Assembly (NCBI GenBank): GCA_910574455.1
Contig: CAJSYZ010000002.1
Coordinates: forward strand, 5,171,671 to 5,235,670
DNA length: 64,000 nt
Source of the DNA: Trichaptum fuscoviolaceum
Taxonomy: Eukaryota > Basidiomycota > Agaricomycetes > Hymenochaetales > Trichaptaceae
Direction of reading: 5' to 3'
Shown: positions 1 through 12,461 of the stretch, piece after piece
Numbering within the stretch: the stretch's first letter is position 1
How the letters are laid out: every line of letters begins with the position of its first letter
Position numbers and translations under genes: made by a program
Notes under the pieces: generated by a model
Database searches by the model: none
What the model was told of the DNA's origin: nothing
What the model saw: only the letters and a program-made list of their open reading frames with translations

Positions 1-3000
1 ATAGGTCTTGTTGTCGTAAGTCTGTTGCGACAGAAAACAAAGGAAGGACTCGATAAGCGATCGTCGGTGAGGGAGAGTGGGAGTGAGAGCCGACTGAGAC
101 TTGGCTTGACTTACAGCGTGAAATGAAGAGAAAAGGCGGGACCAGACTGGACTTTAAAGCCGGAAAACGAAAGACATATACGTGCGTGGTGGGTGTTCGT
201 AACAAAGGTCGTTAGGACAGGACACAGAGCTGGCGGCGGGCGTTGCGTGCAGCCAGTTCTCGTCGCGCTGGCAATCAATACACACTCGTTGTCGACGAGC
301 AAGGTGACGGCGGCGCTCTGTTTGTGTATGCTTGGCTGTGTGAATCACCCCTGCCTTTCTCGTCCTCCTCGGCTGCTCTGCCCTTCCCACCTCCCACCAT
401 CGTCACCAACTTCCCTTCAGTCTACCTTTGCCCGAGAGCTCGCTGCTTCCTTCTCTCTTGCTTATCGTCTGCACTCTTTCCAACGACGTCAATCACATAT
501 CGCATACAGTGAATGAACTCCAACTACTGTCGGATGCTTTCCACAAATCAGCGGGTGTTTTCTTGCCTCGGACGCAGGAATGCTCGCTCTGCATGGAAAC
601 AGCCTCGCATTTCTCTTTCCGGTCTCTGTCCAAAAATTGCGACACTCAATCGAGTTACTCTATTGTTCCTGCACAGCTCCGGGCTCGGGCCATGGCCCTC
701 AATGTAATGAAGTTCACTCGGCCCATTGTCTTCGCAATTAAGATTTGCATTGCTAGCTGCTTAAGGCAGCCATACCCCTACTTTGGATATCAGCACAGCT
801 TGATCAACAGGCGAGGCTTCGCGGAGTCCAAACATGCGCAGTCATGCCTACGTGTTCTCTTTTCACATGCCTTGGCCTTCTAAGCCAACACGCGCACGGA
901 TCAGTCCAGATACTTCTGTGCTGACTGCGGAGCTAGATGGCCTCTGAATCAAGTCTTCGCCAAACTACATAAACTTTGTTTCTAAACAAAGCCCCTTCAA
1001 TCTTAGTGGTGCTGGAGAAAGCTATGTAAGTACACCTGTTGATTGTTTTTGGCCTGCTCTCAAGCACAGCATGGTGATCGTGAATGTTCTTTGATTGCTG
1101 ATGGAGCTAGAGAAGATGCGTCACCTTCCTCTGAAGACATAGGCTTCGCCGCAGATGATCACAGCAGCTTCTGTGAAAGAAGAGGCGCCAATCGGCTTTT
1201 TATCTTAACGAACAAAACTGTCAACGAATCGCCAGAGCTGTGTCTATCCAGTACGTTTTGTATACATGATGGATAACTATCTATGCCTTCCTTTCGTATC
1301 AAAGTAAGTTTGTTTATAACACTCTTCTGTCATATACCAATACAACGTTGCGTTCCTTCCTTTTTTTCACCTTTATTGGCTTTGCGATATGTACTTTCGC
1401 TGATGACTGTTTCCGTAGCTAAATTTTACTCAATATACTCCATCTCAAAATTCACTTGAACACCGAATGAAACGCACCGGTGCTAGTCTTTCGAACTCCC
1501 ATTTACTTCGCCATGACCAAGCTGATGCAATTGGATAACAAGAAAAGAACATTTCGCCACATACAACTTGCAGTTGGTGGCGGTAGTTTTGCCGGCGGAC
1601 TGCTTCCGAATGACTTGATCCAAGTCACCTCCGGTTAAGCCGCCACCGTTACCTTTCCTCACTATAGACGTATGGTGACCTGCCATGTGTCGTTTTCGAG
1701 AGAAAGTGGTGAGTCGATATGACTTGATTCCATCAATCGAAAGGTCGAGAATCAGCTCCCTGTGAACAAAACTCAGGGGCATATCTGATATTTTGTTCTG
1801 AGAGATAGATTGTCTCTCGAGCTTTCCATAGAACTTTCGCTGTCAAAATCACTAGGGCCTCTTACGACGCTGGCAAATACCTCTATAACTTCACAACCCT
1901 CATATGCGCAGTTTCGACTTACTTCTTCATCACTTGTCGATCACCCACCTCATTTCACACCTGGAGATACTTCCGAGGGATTCCGCCGACCGTTTCCTGT
2001 CGAAATCGGGCGACGATGGAGCATAGTAAGTGACCATCAGTGTGCTAACTTTACCTTCAATATCATTATATACTCACGCTTGGATACGACAACAGGCGAT
2101 CGCGCTTATGTTCGCTGGTCACTGCAGAGCGCCTTGAAATTGAACGAACCCTCAATCGTACCGCGGAGATCGATGCCTCGTATTATCACCATTTGGATGT
2201 TTATTACTTCTTGCTCGCTTTCGAATTGAATGGGGTGTCGCTAATGTTCTTATCCGAGCATTCCTCCTGAAGTGCAGCGGCTTTCTTCGCGCAAGTGATC
2301 CGATTACTCTTGCACTGCCTCGCCACTTCGCCGTTGTTACGAGCATGTCTTAGAGCTGCCTGATCAGCAATGAGATACTCTGGCTTGTAATCGATGGCCG
2401 GTGGCGACAGTCGTCCGCCGATCACTGGTACTGGCGGGCCTTTTTATCAGGCGCGGTTGATGTGTCTTACAATGTTATCTGGTCCCTGGCTTCTGCAGGC
2501 ACGAGCGCGAGAATTTGCGTCTTGGGAAGGATTCTCCCAGTGTATCTATACCTTACGTTACGGTGAGTCTAAAACTTCCCTCCTTCTGCAGAATAAACTT
2601 GATAATACTGCATTTGAAGTTTTGAAGTTTTAAACCTCCTGTCTCATAGCACAGACTTGTCCCCCATCCTTGAGCCACTGGCAGCACGGGCATGCACTCC
2701 TTGAGCTGATCACAAATCTCTCGCCGTTGGCCTTGAAGGTCCGGCAGAATATAAGATATCTGGATACCCGAGCAAATTTCTTCAAGCTCAGATTGACGAA
2801 AGCCGATGCAGTGATACGCAACGGTAGGCCTCCGCACCACCTGCCTACCGATCATTACCATATCGGGACTAGTCTGCGTCGGGTTGTGTGTCCAAAGGGG
2901 TCATAGCCACGCTGCCACGCGAGCGGAGGTTACTCCGACACCGAGCCTAATTACGTACGTATGCGGTCGTACTAATCAGGTTCAAATTACGGAAGTCTGA

Positions 3001-3654
3001 AGTTCTGAAATGTCCTCGAGGCTTCAAGGTTCATAGTCAGCTTAGGGTCGCCTGTGCCGCTGACTTTGCGAAGGTCGGTTGCTAGGGCGAATCTCACCGG
3101 CGATGATACTACATCCTCCTAATAGAGAGGAAATGAGGTCAACAGAACCGCACTCATGGCTGACGGCAAAAATACCTGGGAATTGCACCATGATCGCATC
3201 GATGGATGAACTGGATGAATAAAGCGAACCTTGTGAAATGCGGTGCGTACATCTCTTAGACTTATCGTTCAGATTTCAATGAAGCGCATTGACCAACGGA
3301 CTTATCGGATTCACAGTGAGAAGGAAGTAGGGGGTTGGATGACTTTGTGAGAACGTTCTGTCTCCTTCTCTCTCGACTCTACGGTGTCGACTGGTCCAGA
3401 ACTACTAGATTCTCAGAGGCGAGTACGTCTTGTCACCATGACTGGACCCAAAAGAAATATCGATAACATACTGAAATTTGGTTCCGTTCACAATCTGACT
3501 GGTTCGCCTTGCAGAATGTCTCTGATTTCCGGTTATCACGACTCAACTCGAACATGGCCCCAACTATCTCCTCTTCCCCCGACTACTACATCCACACGTA
3601 CTTACACTCGCCACCCTCGAACAACTCAGACTCTACAGCTGCAAAGACAACGAT
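1..3654. other. Unresolved region with no supportable gene
   Basis: I could not assemble a convincing gene in these 3.6 kb. Several frames stay open for 60-150 codons: plus-strand frames at about 428-883 and 1810-2229, and minus-strand frames at 1483-1782, 2204-2425 and 2553-2861. None joins through good splice sites into a protein I recognise. The minus frames between 2204 and 2861 have a fairly protein-like composition and could be exons of an unrecognised or decayed gene. Nothing resembling a tRNA, rRNA or transposon end was noticed. Confidence 0.3.
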
Positions 3655-4416
3655 ATGGAAAACCCTATTGGCGATGGCATCGACGACGCATACGCCATGA
3701 TGCTTATGGCGGAAGTGACAGACGCTTCTGAATCTGAGACTCAGGCATCCAGCACCTCAAGCATAGCTAAATTTATCACTGCTACAGTGAACGACGACTA
3801 TGGCTCTACCACGTACAAGCCATTCTCCGACTTTGCTGGCATGTTCTCTTCCGTAGTGGAGTTGGGTAGCATCGCATTAAGCGCGCGCGCGCCCGATGAT
3901 GCGACAACACCCGCCTCTGATACTACGCCGTACACGTCAACATATGTGGAGTCTTCTCAGCCTACTTCGATACCACTATCGGACGAAAACCTCACCCCCG
4001 ACAAGCTGGAAACCGACGATAATACAGGGGCAGGCAATACACCGTCAATGACCGTGGCTAACGCAGTTACGGCCGTATTTCTCTTCGTCCTCGCGTCCTC
4101 GATTGCGTTGGCCTTTGCCACAGGATGGGCCCCTCGCATTCTTGGGTTCAAACTTCCAGCTATCCGCAAAAGCAAAAATCTGGCCAGCGCGGCTGACCAG
4201 GTACCATCTTCACAATCCGCGGATGCATTCGACCCAGAGAAATTGGACAAGAATTCTTACTATGAAGATGCCGGATCAAATCCAGGGCAGTCGCTTGTTT
4301 ACGGAGATGCTTATGCCGATACGAAAGTTGATAGGGACGCTTGGCTGGAGAAATGGCACCGAGGAAAAACAGCATTGTTAGCTACATTGCAAAGGGGAAG
4401 GCAAGCAGAAAAGTAG
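3655..4416 (+). CDS. Putative single-pass membrane protein (253 aa), uncharacterised
   Basis: This is an unbroken 253-codon frame that I do not recognise. Residues about 30-130 are rich in Ser, Thr, Pro and Asp, as in a glycosylated extracellular or lumenal stalk. A hydrophobic segment at about 136-156 (Ala, Val, Phe, Leu) is followed by basic residues and a polar tail of about 90 residues, so it is probably a single-pass membrane protein. There is no signal peptide at the chosen Met. The same frame is open upstream to 3525 without another Met, so an upstream exon is possible and the start is uncertain. A short overlapping frame at 3554-3700 is probably not coding. Confidence 0.5.
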   Translation: MENPIGDGIDDAYAMMLMAEVTDASESETQASSTSSIAKFITATVNDDYGSTTYKPFSDFAGMFSSVVELGSIALSARAPDDATTPASDTTPYTSTYVESSQPTSIPLSDENLTPDKLETDDNTGAGNTPSMTVANAVTAVFLFVLASSIALAFATGWAPRILGFKLPAIRKSKNLASAADQVPSSQSADAFDPEKLDKNSYYEDAGSNPGQSLVYGDAYADTKVDRDAWLEKWHRGKTALLATLQRGRQAEK

Positions 4417-5365
4417 TACACATATTTTGACTGCTTACAACTCATGACCTCATAACCTGCCGCTATGTATCACATGGGTCACTCTCCTTGTTGTCTACCA
4501 TCTAGAGTACATATTAGGACATTCAATTTCCCCAATATTGAACGCAATCCATACGCTTCTGTTAGTGAATGCAATTCCGGATTCGGGGTCTGCCGAACAT
4601 AAGACCTAAATGCTAGCCCTTTCCCTCGGGCACTTATACAATTCGTTCCTACCGTTACTATCGCGACAACATGAAACTGAAGTCTGAGTGAAGCAGAACC
4701 ATTGTCTATAAAGTATGGAAAGAGTTTACTAGTAGCAAGCTTCGCGAATGTACTATATTACATTGCCAAATGTCATCTCATCTCATCGACATCATTTCTT
4801 TTACTGTGAGCAACACTCAGATGGGTAATCAACTTCGAGCAACTCAAATTCGCCAGGGCTATACATGCCTTTTTTATACATCTGCTGCTCGAAGGCTGTT
4901 TGTGCTTGAAAGGTGATGCAAATGGAAGACAAAGGTTGCAAGATTGGACTGGGATCAGTCTCGTATGTCGTCAGTGGAGAGAAGTTGCGTTGTCTTGTTC
5001 AAAAACTATCAAGATGGTGTGAGGGCATTCGCAATTTACTTAGGTTGCGTGGAGGCGAGTGCATCATCGCTTTCGTCTGCCCGGATCGGAAGGGCCAAAC
5101 TACTTACTCTAGGGACAAAGCCTTCGAACTTATCGAAGGCATGATTGGAAGTAGTTGACGAGAGTGGTTCCGGAAGCTTCCAACACATTGGTCAGGGTGG
5201 CATTGGTAGTTCATCGGCTTGCATCGACTGATGCAGTTGAAGGCCCACTTTCGCACAAGTCCTTATATTATGGCTGGAACGATAAAGAGTGAGCCGCAAT
5301 TTCTTTTCAAACAATTACGTCACTCACAAATTATTATTCTATCCGCCAAGCATTCGTAACAGGAT
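4417..5365. other. Intergenic, no gene seen
   Basis: These 950 bp separate the membrane protein from the convergent NR2C2AP-like gene. One 81-codon plus-strand frame at 4913-5158 has no homology I recognise and no splice context. I see no other feature. Confidence 0.4.
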
Positions 5366-5944
5366 CTATCGCTCTCCCGATTGTCCTTCCACTTGTAGGT
5401 CATAAATTGTAATTCTTCCAAAGAAATCGGAGCTTTCTTCAAACACAACCCGTAGTTGGGTGATAGGTGACGAAGAACGCGCTAGTTCAAACATCTGTTT
5501 CCGATTCACATCCTCTGGATAGACTGAGCAAAGATGTGTCAAAGATGTGCTGCTTTCCGGAGGTTTTGAGTCTTCGTCGCTGAAGGGGAGATCGACGAGG
5601 ATCGCGCAACGTTTCCCTACAAAACCGCCCTGGAAGGTGATTGATATCACTTCTGGATAGACTGGTGAGCCAAAAGTAATGTGGATGAATTGTGGAAGAC
5701 CCTATGAAATGGTTCGAGTTATGCAAGAAGGGCGCTATTTATCATATAATCTAACCTGTTGCGATGTCCAGCATGTTTCCGGGCTTCCGTCTACAAGACA
5801 TTTCTTGCCAACTGATTTATCCAAAGTTGAGCTGACCCTTCATCGTAGCCTTCGAACGTCAGAAGTGCATATTTCATGACTGTTATAGACATACCTGATT
5901 TGAGTTGCACTGTTTATTAAATTACTACTTCGTTCGTCACTCAT
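5366..5944 (-). CDS. NR2C2AP/TRA16-like discoidin-fold protein (155 aa)
   Basis: Exons on the minus strand are 5944-5895, 5837-5756 and 5701-5366, giving 155 aa in continuous phase. The donors are GTATGT and GTTAGA. The protein matches the small eukaryotic NR2C2-associated protein family, a single galactose-binding/discoidin-like beta sandwich. Family hallmarks seen in order are RVSSTLDKSVGKK near residue 17, ETCWTSQQG near 37, ITFQGGFVGKRC near 64, a YPEDVN motif and ESSDFFGRITIYDLQV near the C-terminus. Human NR2C2AP is about 139 aa, so the length fits. In mammals it was described as a partner of a nuclear receptor; its role in fungi is not known to me. The neighbouring F-box gene lies upstream on the same strand. 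The assignment is solid and the function is open. Confidence 0.85.
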
Positions 5945-6298
5945 GATGCTCAGACACGCGAGGTACCTGTAGTTCGAATGATGCGAATCTCTAACTCGGT
6001 AGTTAAAAAGATGTATCAGCACAACTAGCGAAACGCTATATGGGACGTTTCTAGATGCAATAGAGTGAAGAGGTAAGTTTGCGACACACGTCACCTTCAA
6101 GTTGAAGTCGACGCCAAATCGGCGATGGTTCGGACTTTGCCGAAACCTATAGTTAATAGTTTTTCTGGTGCAATAGTATATTAGTACGCATTACAGAATC
6201 GATTGGAATTGGGATGTTGAAAGATCAGGATATACGTGGTCATACATAGGAGGAGTCAAAGGATAAGACAGTAGTATAGTTAATAATTTCGACATGTC
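5945..6298. other. Short intergenic spacer
   Basis: This 354-bp spacer lies between two minus-strand genes. It must hold the promoter of the NR2C2AP-like gene and the 3' end of the F-box gene. No clear TATA box or repeat was seen. Confidence 0.4.
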
Positions 6299-8084
6299 TT
6301 AGACGAAAGACAAGACAAAGAACTTTTGCTCCCCGGAGCGATAGGTACCCGTTCCAACGAAAATCCTTCCATGAGTAGAGTCTACGGCAAGGAACTGAAC
6401 ATCTTTCAGATTGACTTCTTCTTGTCGAACCTCCACTGTACACACCGGTACCTTCGATATCGTGTCGTCGGGAAATGCTGGAGGCATATGTCTGACAACC
6501 TTTATCCAATTGCCAGGTAACTCTTGGCGAACCCAAGCCAAAGCATTGTAATCTGAATCATCGTAAGCGTACTCGATAAGGCGGGGTAGCGGCAAGTGAG
6601 AGTAGATCCCGTGCGCTAGCTGCAGTGTGGAAGGACCTTGAGAATCCAACATGAACGTCTCGATACCTGAGTATCTCGCATAGTTTCCGGTGTCATCCGT
6701 AAGCGCCAGATTTAGCACACGAATAGCAGATCGTGGCGCTTCGATGCCCATAAACTTATGGAAATGTCTCGGGGACATGGACTCGGAATATCTGGTGCTT
6801 GGAGGCATTGGTCCTGAGAGGGAGGCTACACAGCTAGTCTTTACATAGCTGAATGCGGGTGGCAGTGTCGGAAAGCTCGATGATTGGGTCATGGACGCGA
6901 CGTTGAGAAGATAAGCTCTTGGAAACACGAAGTGGGCGACTTCGTCAATTTTCCGTCTATCAAATCTTTGCAAGACAACGCTCTGCCTATGCACGTCCCA
7001 AAAGCAGCATACATTCTGGTAGTTGAGCTGAAAGTCCCCACTAGTTAGTTAATACAAGCAGATTTTCGAGTTTGAATGTGGGGACGTACACTGTATTCAA
7101 TTTGAGTATCAACTGCGATGAGAGTCTGGTCCGTCCAGTTCGGCACAAAAAATAGCTGCAGCCATCTACTTTTAGCTCGCCGTACAACGCAGATCATCTT
7201 CTCTCCTTCATCCAGGATGTAAACACTTTCATGGCAAAATTTCTGCCGATGCACCCCCATTTCATATGAGGAGATATCCTCCATGACTCTATCTGTGTCG
7301 CCACTGGACGCAACATCGACATCAGTATCGGCTTCACGGAGAAGCGCGTCCAGATGGATTTTGGCTACTTTGATACTTTCTCTGTCACTGCTTGTTTAAT
7401 GTTCTTTGAGATGTGATAAAGTAGGGTGTTAAGATGCTGGCACGTACAATTCATCCGCGGTATAGCTCAGATAGTATGTCATTTCTTCCCTCGAAAAATA
7501 TCCCCCACTTGCATGCTGCCTAAGATCACGACAATGCGGCAACGCCAGCAAAGGTACTGGAAAATAGTGAAGGTCCTTAAAGCGAAATACGCCTAGCTGC
7601 AGACTGTCTGTGCCCGCTAAGTAGATGTAAACTATAGCAAGGTCCGATGTGAGCGCTTGACACGAGACCACATCCCCCGGTAGCGCATCAAATTTTCGTA
7701 TGTAGTCCGGGGTAGCGATCTCGGACCGCCATGTACGCTGACGCTTGACCGAAGTGAGGATAGCAACTCTGACTTCCTCCGCAGACAAATCGACGTCTTT
7801 CTTGGTGCCTTCAATGATCAACGGCACACCTGATCGAACAAGGTTTCTAGCCACAAGCCGCAACGATGAAAGGTCTCTGCTAAACCCATGGAAAAAATTG
7901 TTACACTGTGTAAGTGGTTAGTACAACGCTTGGTTCGACCAGTGCACTGACAACAGATGTAACTCACGCTGGTAAAGGCGAAGAAGTCTGTGACTTCTAA
8001 AAAATCGATAATGCGATGAATTATATCAAGGTTTGCGCGAATTAAAGGTGGTTCAGCCATTGGGAGTCGTTTTACGGAGGTCAT
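6299..8084 (-). CDS. F-box domain protein (534 aa)
   Basis: Exons on the minus strand are 8084-7968, 7905-7448, 7390-7090 and 7027-6299, giving 534 aa in continuous phase. The introns have GTGAGT or GTACGT donors, and the last has a clear CTAAC branch site. The N-terminus (residues about 12-55) has the leucine/isoleucine pattern of an F-box, with DIIHRIIDFLEVTDFFAFTS followed by a second helix ending in LRLVARNLV. This resembles the many Agaricomycete F-box proteins that recruit substrates to SCF ubiquitin ligases through Skp1. The remaining 480 residues show no repeats I can name, and they look like the beta-rich, poorly conserved C-terminal halves common in this expanded family. The substrate is unknown. 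The start is the first Met of the frame; a second Met at residue 9 is also possible. Confidence 0.75.
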
Positions 8085-8516
8085 AGCGGTTGAAAGCTGA
8101 AGAGGTCATGGCGAGGAGTAAGTAAAGAGGCACAAGCTCTGCCGGTCTCGGGTCCAGCCAATGTCTCATTTTCAACTTGAAGTTCCGATTACACAACATA
8201 TTGATTTGGTAATTGAAATTGTCAGCATGTCAGCACCGCCACTGGCAGCGCAGGTTCGATTTAATTCTTGAACTGAAATGCAAGCTACTCATCGCTTCCT
8301 AACTATATGCCTTACTTTGTCTCCTAATGACTTGGACTCATTCTTTGTATTAAAGTCTGCATCGTTAGGATATCGAGTTGCACTGACTTAGTCGGGATTA
8401 CTGAGTCACAACTCGTCTACTTGCGTGCGTCATTTAGCTGATTTCGCGGAGCGCTAGCGTTCTAAACACCAACCGCTGGGATTCCAGTTAAAACGTTCAT
8501 CTCAACCTGTGGAAGC
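8085..8516. other. Divergent promoter region
   Basis: This 432-bp spacer lies between two genes transcribed away from each other (F-box protein and AP-3 delta). A partial GCCACTGGCAG motif near 8238 resembles the palindromic motif described at 13.9 and 63.3 kb. No TATA box is evident. Confidence 0.4.
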
Positions 8517-11500
8517 ATGTGGGAAAGGAACCTTCAAGATCTCATCAGAGGCCTCAGAGCCCACAAGAACGATGAGGCTCGCTTCATCGCAAGTGCTATG
8601 GACGAGATTCGGGCAGAAGTTCGTAGCGAGGACATGGAGCTCAAGGCGGCTGCAGTGGTGAAGCTTACATATGTGCGTTCTACAATATTCCTAGATTTGC
8701 GACTCAACTAACGTCTTCTCAGCTAGAGATGCTGGGGTATGATATGAGCTGGGCATCGTTTCACGTGGTTGAGGTCATGTCCTCGTCACGATTTCACCTG
8801 AAGAGCATGGGATACCTGGCAGCAACACAATCGTTCGAACAGGACACTGATGTTCTGATGCTGACGACGAACCTCTTGAAGAAGGTATATTCATTCTTTG
8901 CCTTGAAGCGTAAATCTTAAAGACATAAAGAAATAGGATATGACTGCAGCCAAACCTCTTGATGTCGCCGTTGCCTTGAACGGGCTTTCGCACATTGTGA
9001 CACCAGACCTTGGTCGAGATTTGACCCGGGATCTAATCTCCCTACTTACACACTCTCGCCCAGCAATCAGGAAGCGTGCCGTCCTCGCTTTATACAAGGT
9101 CTTCTTGAGATATCCGGAGGCGATCGAATTAGGACTGGTGAAATTAAAGGAGAGACTCGAAGACCCAGATACCGGTAATCCATCGTTGGCTCCTTCTCTG
9201 ACAAATACTAATATACGCATTAGGAGTTGTTTCTGCGACCGTTAACATACTTTGTGAGTTGGCGAAACAGGACCCAAAGGCATACCTTTCATTTGCCCCA
9301 CCACTGTTCCACATCCTCACAACTTCAAACAATAACTGGATGCTTATTAAAATAATCAAGCTAGTCAGTACATCACTTTTGCTTTCAAAAGTCTATTCCT
9401 GAACTACCTTTCAGTTTGGACTGCTAGCGCCCTACGAACCACGCTTGATCAAGAAACTACAGCCACCCATAACTGAGCTAATTTCAACTACGCCTGCCAT
9501 TTCCCTCCTTTACGAGTGTGTACACACCTGTATCATAGGAGGGATGCTTCATGGTGCATCTGGTCATAATTTGGCAAAGACGTGTGTTACCAAATTAGCG
9601 GCGTTCCTAGACGACTCTGACCAGAACTGTAAGTCGAGCTTATCGGTATCCATTGCATCAATGTTGCTGAGAGCTTTACCTTAGTGAAATATATAGCTCT
9701 TTTGGCTATGACAAAGATCGTTCCGACTCATCCTCATCTAGTGTCTGAATATGAATCTCGTATTCTTGCAAGTATTGATGACCAAGATCTCAGCATACGT
9801 ATGAGAGCCCTGGACCTTATTTCTGCTATGGCATGTCGTATTAGTCTATCTTAATCATTCCCGTCTAATGAGTGTTTATAGGTGAACAAGAACAATCTTC
9901 AAACAACTGTTCAGCAATTGTTATCACACTTAGTGAAACCGGATTCAGCCTTAGCCGCGACACGGACGGCTGCTGAATCTCTCGCTAATGCTGCGACAGC
10001 GACGAAGGAAACACCACCATCTTCTTCTCCCGCACAGTCTTCCACTTCTTATCGGACAGTCCTCGCACAGCGCATACTCACAATGTGTGGTGAAGATCTG
10101 TACGCGCGTGTTGAAGACTTTGAGTGGTATGTGTCAGTGCTCGTCGATCTCGCATATGTCGCTCGGGCTCCTGTAGGCGCTATGATACGAGATCAGCTCG
10201 TTGATATTACCGTCCGTGTGCGCCAAGTGCGTCGCTATGCCATGCAACTATGCATGCGTGTTCTTGGCGATGAAACGTTTCTGAGCGGAAGTAGCAATGG
10301 GACAGATGCGGAGGGAACGGGCTGTCAGGAAATATTGTGGGCCGCTGCTTGGATATGTGGGGAATATAGCGAGTTAGTTTGTCATGGTTCTATCCTTTGT
10401 CGCATTTGGTTTACTGTTGCTTTTACTAGGGAATTTTCTGACACTCGTAAGGTCATACCATCTTTACTTTCTCTCGATCCATCGGCACTTCCGTCGGACA
10501 CGGTTTCTGTGTATTTACAAAGCGCAGCAAAGATATTTGGGGCTTGGGCAGCAGATCTTGCAACTCGATGGGATGAGGATGATTTGCCGGAGGTCAAGGA
10601 ACAAGTGGAGTTCATCATATCCAAATTACGTGTCTTCGCAGGTAGCCCGGACTTTGAGGTACAGGAACGGGTGAGTAGAGCGATTACGGATATAATATCA
10701 CACATTCACTAAGCAAGGCATATCAGGCGGCGAACATCCTACAGCTTTTCAATTTTATTCGTGCCGACCTTTCGTTGTATCGACCAAAGCCCAAATCCGA
10801 GTTCGAGAATGGTTTTTCTGGCGCAAGCACTTCTGCGTTCGACCCTATTGGATCGGATGAACCCCATTTTCCGAAAAGCCTTTACTTGCTGAAGCCACTC
10901 TTTTCGTCTTACGCATTGAATCCAGTCGCACCCGAGGCACAAGCGAGCGTGGCTGTCCCTGAAGGCCTGGATCTAGATGCTTGGATTGTTCCCGAGGCGA
11001 AACCGGTGGTTCATGTCATGCAGTATGAGAATACGGATGACAAGAAGAAGAAGAACAAAAAAGGGAAAGCAAAGGCGGACGGAGGGAACTATACGACAAA
11101 AAAGAGTAAGAAAAAGAATATGAAGGAAGAGTTAGTACCCATGACTCAGGAAGATATCGATGTCGCTGAGGAACGAGCAAAGGTGATAAATAGGACATTC
11201 ACCAGGAGTTAGGTACTTTACTCACTCATGATTGTAGGCGAAGGCACGTCGTGCAGAATTGCTTCGTGACGACCCGTACTATATTGTGGACGAGAAGCCT
11301 AAACAGCAGAATATCGATGTCGATTCAATTCCAGTAGTTCGCCTGGATGATCTCCCTCCTCTCAACTCAGGTGAGTACTTTTTGCCAACGTGAGCCACTC
11401 AATAATTGACATGGACTATCCAGTGGGAGGATCGTCGAGGAATACTACACCTTCAAGCCTGCCTAGCTTATCCAGAGCGTCGCCAACCCCACACGTCCCC

Positions 11501-11761
11501 TTCACGATAGATCGGGGAGGTGAAATGCCGCCCACCGCTCCGATAAAGTCACCTTCGGTACCTCTGACTGAACCCAAATCGGATGAAGTGGTTCCTTCCT
11601 GGCAACCGTCTGAATCGTACCCTGTCCTTGAGTACGAGGGAGCTGCGAGTGCATCTACACCAGAACTTATAAAGGTAACGAGGAAAAAGAAGAGGACGAC
11701 TACCGGTGGAAAGAAAAAACGGCCAAAAGATGAAGATGGGGCTGCACTTTCCATGTCGTGA
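8517..11761 (+). CDS. APL5: AP-3 complex subunit delta (904 aa)
   Basis: Eleven exons: 8517-8672, 8723-8884, 8937-9174, 9224-9363, 9415-9628, 9685-9830, 9882-10372, 10430-10670, 10727-11182, 11238-11370 and 11424-11761. The phase is continuous and gives 904 aa. It is the large delta adaptin of the AP-3 coat, which carries cargo from Golgi or endosomes to the vacuole. Family marks are the N-terminal MWERNLQDLIRGLRAHKNDE, the HEAT-like adaptin trunk (residues about 1-590) with KLTYLEMLGYDMSWASFHVVEVM, MRALDLISAMVN and AAAWICGEYSE, and a lysine-rich hinge near 700-740. The ear is short and Ser/Thr/Pro-rich, ending in a basic tail. Intron 6 (9831-9881) has a GC donor, and intron 7 (10373-10429) is 57 nt with no in-frame stop. 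The assignment is strong; the C-terminal exons are less conserved. Confidence 0.93.
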
Positions 11762-12461
11762 TATTGTTTTATTGCACATTTCAGACAATATGCTCGCTTG
11801 TTGGATTCGATCTAATCTTTCACATTGTTCATAAGTACAGAATTACTCATCGGAATTGGTATCATACAGGAATATGACCGTGTGGATAGAGAGAAGAAAG
11901 TCAAATGAAGTGAATGAAGGTTATTACTCGGTAGAATGCCAGACACCGGATCGGCGTTCATGGGCTCGGAATTTCTTCCCCACCTACTTATTCCGGCTCC
12001 ACGACATATGTTGGACATTGACTTCTGTCATAAGCTATTTAAGGGTGCGATACATATCTTCACTGAGCGAAAGCACTGATCTCACTTCTGCGGTAAATTT
12101 ACGGAATGTCAACATACGAGTTTTTGTGTCTTCTGACAGTTGCTCCAAGCTGATACACGTCGATCGACAACAACCTCGGAATTGAGCTTTCCATAACATC
12201 AGCTTGTGCTGCTTTCTCGAAAGGACCACCTCGGTAACCAATCGTCTCATTCACTAAACCTCCAAAGTCAGGCGAATGGAAAGACGTTCTGCCGTTCTGG
12301 AAGAAATGCGGGCTCTCTCGGAACACGACACGATAGTCGATTGATCTCACTCAGCAGTAAACAAGGAGATTCTCCAAAACACTGCATATATAAGGGTTAA
12401 AGCTTCCTGCTTTTGATTAGAGCAATCAGGCAGCCTTCTCTGTCTCTGATATCTCCTCAAG
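11762..12461. other. Intergenic and LPMO upstream region
   Basis: These 700 bp carry the AP-3 delta 3' end and the promoter of the AA9 gene. Open frames on both strands here are short and unconvincing. The only clear element is the TATA box listed separately. Confidence 0.4.
12387..12395 (+). promoter_or_regulatory. TATA box of the AA9 LPMO gene
   Basis: TATATAAGG lies 75 bp upstream of the AA9 start codon. A C/T-rich stretch follows before the ATG, as is common in strongly induced fungal genes for secreted enzymes. The role is inferred from position and sequence. Confidence 0.6.

Noticed and set aside
4913..5158. 81-codon frame containing LRLRGG, like a ubiquitin tail
   Set aside because: No ubiquitin fold around it, no splice context, and the motif is not at the end of the frame. 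Chance match.
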